The notes beneath the pieces were generated by a model. The model was not told the DNA's origin, searched no databases, and worked only from the letters and a program-made list of their open reading frames with translations. Shown here in pieces: positions 5,927 through 6,883 of a stretch of DNA of 6,883 nt; positions within the stretch are counted from its first letter, which is position 1, and every line of letters begins with the position of its first letter. This DNA is from Methanobacterium sp. (lineage in GTDB: Archaea > Methanobacteriota > Methanobacteria > Methanobacteriales > Methanobacteriaceae). Made by a program: the position numbers and the translations under genes. The DNA lies in NCBI GenBank assembly GCA_028682985.1, contig JAJRAE010000146.1, positions 1 through 6,883 on the forward strand, in the 5' to 3' direction.

Positions 5927-5966
5927 TCAAGAAAATGACTTCGAGAATTTAGAAACTCAAGAAAAT
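5927..5966. repeat. Short direct repeat TCAAGAAAAT between the TRAM and Alba genes
   Basis: The decamer TCAAGAAAAT occurs at 5927-5936 and 5957-5966, exactly 30 bp apart, in the spacer between the TRAM stop and the Alba start. It could be part of the Alba control region or chance in A/T-rich DNA. Confidence 0.3.
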
Positions 5967-5982
5967 TTATTTAATTTTAATT

Positions 5983-6216
5983 CTATTCCACTACTTCTGC
6001 TATTGCAAAATTTCTTTTGGTAGAGGTGATTCTAATTTTCACTTCATCACCTACTTTGGCGCCTGTTACAAAAACTACGAAACCTTCTATTTTGGTAATT
6101 CCATCCCCATCTCTACCAGTGTCTTCAATTTTTACGTCATATTCCTCTCCTTCATTTACAGGAGCGGAATTTCCTCTATTATCTTTTCTATCATCACTAT
6201 AGTTATTTCTATACAA
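5983..6216 (-). CDS. Small stand-alone TRAM-domain RNA-binding protein
   Basis: The 77-residue protein has a short polar leader (YRNNYSDDRKDNRGNSAPV) and one TRAM domain covering about residues 22-77. Landmarks are YDVKIEDTGRDGDGITKIEG (26-45), FVVFVTGAKVGDEVKIRI (46-63) and the ending FAIAEVVE. TRAM is an OB-like beta-barrel that binds RNA; single-domain TRAM proteins are widespread in methanogens, and at least one from Methanococcus has been reported to act as an RNA chaperone linked to cold response. The TTG at 6216 is preferred: GGAAGTGA lies five bases before it and the resulting start matches relatives that begin M(F/Y)R.NY. The TTG at 6231 would add five residues but has no upstream site. 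A TATA-like box is at 6277-6286. Its downstream neighbour on the same strand is Alba. Confidence 0.88.
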   Translation of the reverse strand: MYRNNYSDDRKDNRGNSAPVNEGEEYDVKIEDTGRDGDGITKIEGFVVFVTGAKVGDEVKIRITSTKRNFAIAEVVE

Positions 6217-6276
6217 ATTTTTCACTTCCAATCATGCCAAATAATGTTATTGGCTCATTTAATATTAGGTTTTAAA

Positions 6277-6286
6277 GCATATAAAG
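6277..6286 (-). promoter_or_regulatory. TATA-like box for the TRAM gene
   Basis: The minus strand reads CTTTATATGC, close to the archaeal TTTATATA box. Transcription about 25 bases downstream would give a leader of about 40 nt before the TTG at 6216, which also favours that start over ones farther upstream. Confidence 0.5.
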
Positions 6287-6339
6287 TAATTTATTTGTAG
6301 AATTTTCTATTTTATTGATTTTTTGCAATTTTTTCCTAT

Positions 6340-6368
6340 AAAAAATCCTGTACAATTCTTTTCAGGAT
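6340..6368 (-). terminator. Stem-loop plus T-run downstream of the M23 peptidase gene
   Basis: On the minus strand ATCCTG and CAGGAT form a 6-bp stem around a 12-base loop and are followed directly by a run of six T's. It lies about 110 bases after the peptidase stop and before the TRAM promoter, so it would insulate the two genes. The stem is short; the T-run may matter most. Confidence 0.4.
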
Positions 6369-6480
6369 CATTATAATCCCCTGATTTATCTATCGAATAT
6401 ATATGCGGAATTCGATCACTAAATTGGTTATTTAAAAAAAGAATGATATTAAATAAAATCTTAATTTACTCCCGAGAATA

Positions 6481-6883
6481 TTAAAAACGAATTCTATCAT
6501 TATTTTTAGGTATTCCGTTTTCTACTTTAATCCAGGTATTATCCTGATACAATTCATATTCTATAAAACAACAGGACATGCCTTGGGCGGTGATTGGATT
6601 TGGACCGTCCATGAGCTGAAAATGAAGGTGGGGGGATGTTGAATTACCGGAATGACCAACATTTCCAATTATTTCCCCTGGTTCAACATAATCGCCAGTT
6701 TTTACTTTCACTGAATCAGTTTTCATATGAACCAGAGATGCCCAGGTTTTATTCCCTTCAACAATAACATAGTTACCAGCAACTTCCTGAAGACTCTTTT
6801 TTTTAGGATCAAAAAACCACGCATTCTTAATAATGACTGAAGCATCGTTCAATGGTTTTATTGGGTCGCGTTCAGGGAATCCA
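6481..6883 (-). CDS. M23-family (LytM-type) metallopeptidase, C-terminal part, cut by window edge
   Basis: The frame is open from the stop at 6481 to the right edge, giving the last 133 residues of a longer protein. It contains the second half of an M23 domain: AGNYVIVEGNK, LVHMKTDSVKVKTGDYVEPG, then EIIGNVGHSGNSTSPHLHFQ, with the signature HLH that supplies a zinc ligand and catalytic His. The His/Asp ligand motif of the first half must lie outside the window. The tail (LMDGPNPITAQGMSCCFIEY ... ENGIPKNNDRIRF) is like that of larger M23 proteins with a C-terminal strand-rich extension. M23 enzymes cut peptide cross-links of bacterial murein, usually at Gly bonds, outside the cell. In a pseudomurein methanogen the target is unclear: a foreign cell wall, a surface protein or something else. 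A TTG at 6852 is in frame, but the homologous sequence continues past it. A terminator-like hairpin follows. Confidence 0.85.
   Translation of the reverse strand, partial: GFPERDPIKPLNDASVIIKNAWFFDPKKKSLQEVAGNYVIVEGNKTWASLVHMKTDSVKVKTGDYVEPGEIIGNVGHSGNSTSPHLHFQLMDGPNPITAQGMSCCFIEYELYQDNTWIKVENGIPKNNDRIRF

Noticed and set aside
6394..6416. CGAAT...ATTCG inverted repeat after the M23 gene
   Set aside because: Only five paired bases and a long loop; the hairpin plus T-run at 6340-6368 is a better terminator.

Overview
The window looks like chromosomal DNA of a mesophilic methanogen of the Methanobacteriaceae (Methanobacterium-like). The signs are very A+T-rich intergenic DNA, an Alba chromatin protein next to a small stand-alone TRAM-domain protein, archaeal TATA-type promoter sequences, TTG start codons behind GGTGA/GGAG ribosome-binding sites, and a secreted protein with the beta-helix and Ig-like parts typical of methanobacterial adhesin-like surface proteins. 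The assignment rests on gene content and style; no rRNA or tRNA is present to confirm it.

Region 1 (1-1450, all minus strand) looks like accessory DNA in decay. It holds the N-terminus of a DUF1801-type protein cut by the window edge, a PhnB/VOC-family pseudogene that has lost its middle, an intact four-helix membrane protein, and a frameshifted scrap of a HisKA_2 sensor kinase. The DUF1801 gene and the membrane-protein gene share a nearly identical 25-bp promoter-like block (22/25 bases) plus an identical 10-bp word upstream, so they may be co-regulated. Both genes are visibly richer in G+C than their surroundings and may have been acquired together.

Region 2 (1586-4090, plus strand) is one large gene for a secreted multidomain protein. 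It has a signal peptide, a Thr/Asn/Ser linker, a NodB polysaccharide deacetylase domain with its metal and catalytic motifs present, a right-handed beta-helix, an Ig-like module, and two tandem Big_5-type Ig-like repeats. It is the most interesting gene here because it joins a carbohydrate-modifying enzyme to adhesin-type modules in an organism expected to have no murein.

Region 3 (4091-5580) is mostly A+T-rich spacer with two small genes. One is a DUF4326 protein on the minus strand. The other is a 44-residue CxxC...CxxC zinc-ribbon protein on the plus strand with a TTG start, short enough to be missed by routine annotation.

Region 4 (5581-6883, minus strand) is a run of separately spaced minus-strand genes: Alba, the TRAM protein, and the C-terminal part of an M23 (LytM-type) metallopeptidase running off the right edge. 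Alba and TRAM are both small nucleic-acid-binding proteins, each with its own upstream spacer. No CRISPR array, insertion sequence, tRNA, rRNA, origin or recognisable defence system was found. Nothing here qualifies as a clear new biological system. The best leads are the NodB-adhesin fusion, the shared promoter block, the M23 peptidase and the two small cysteine-rich proteins.
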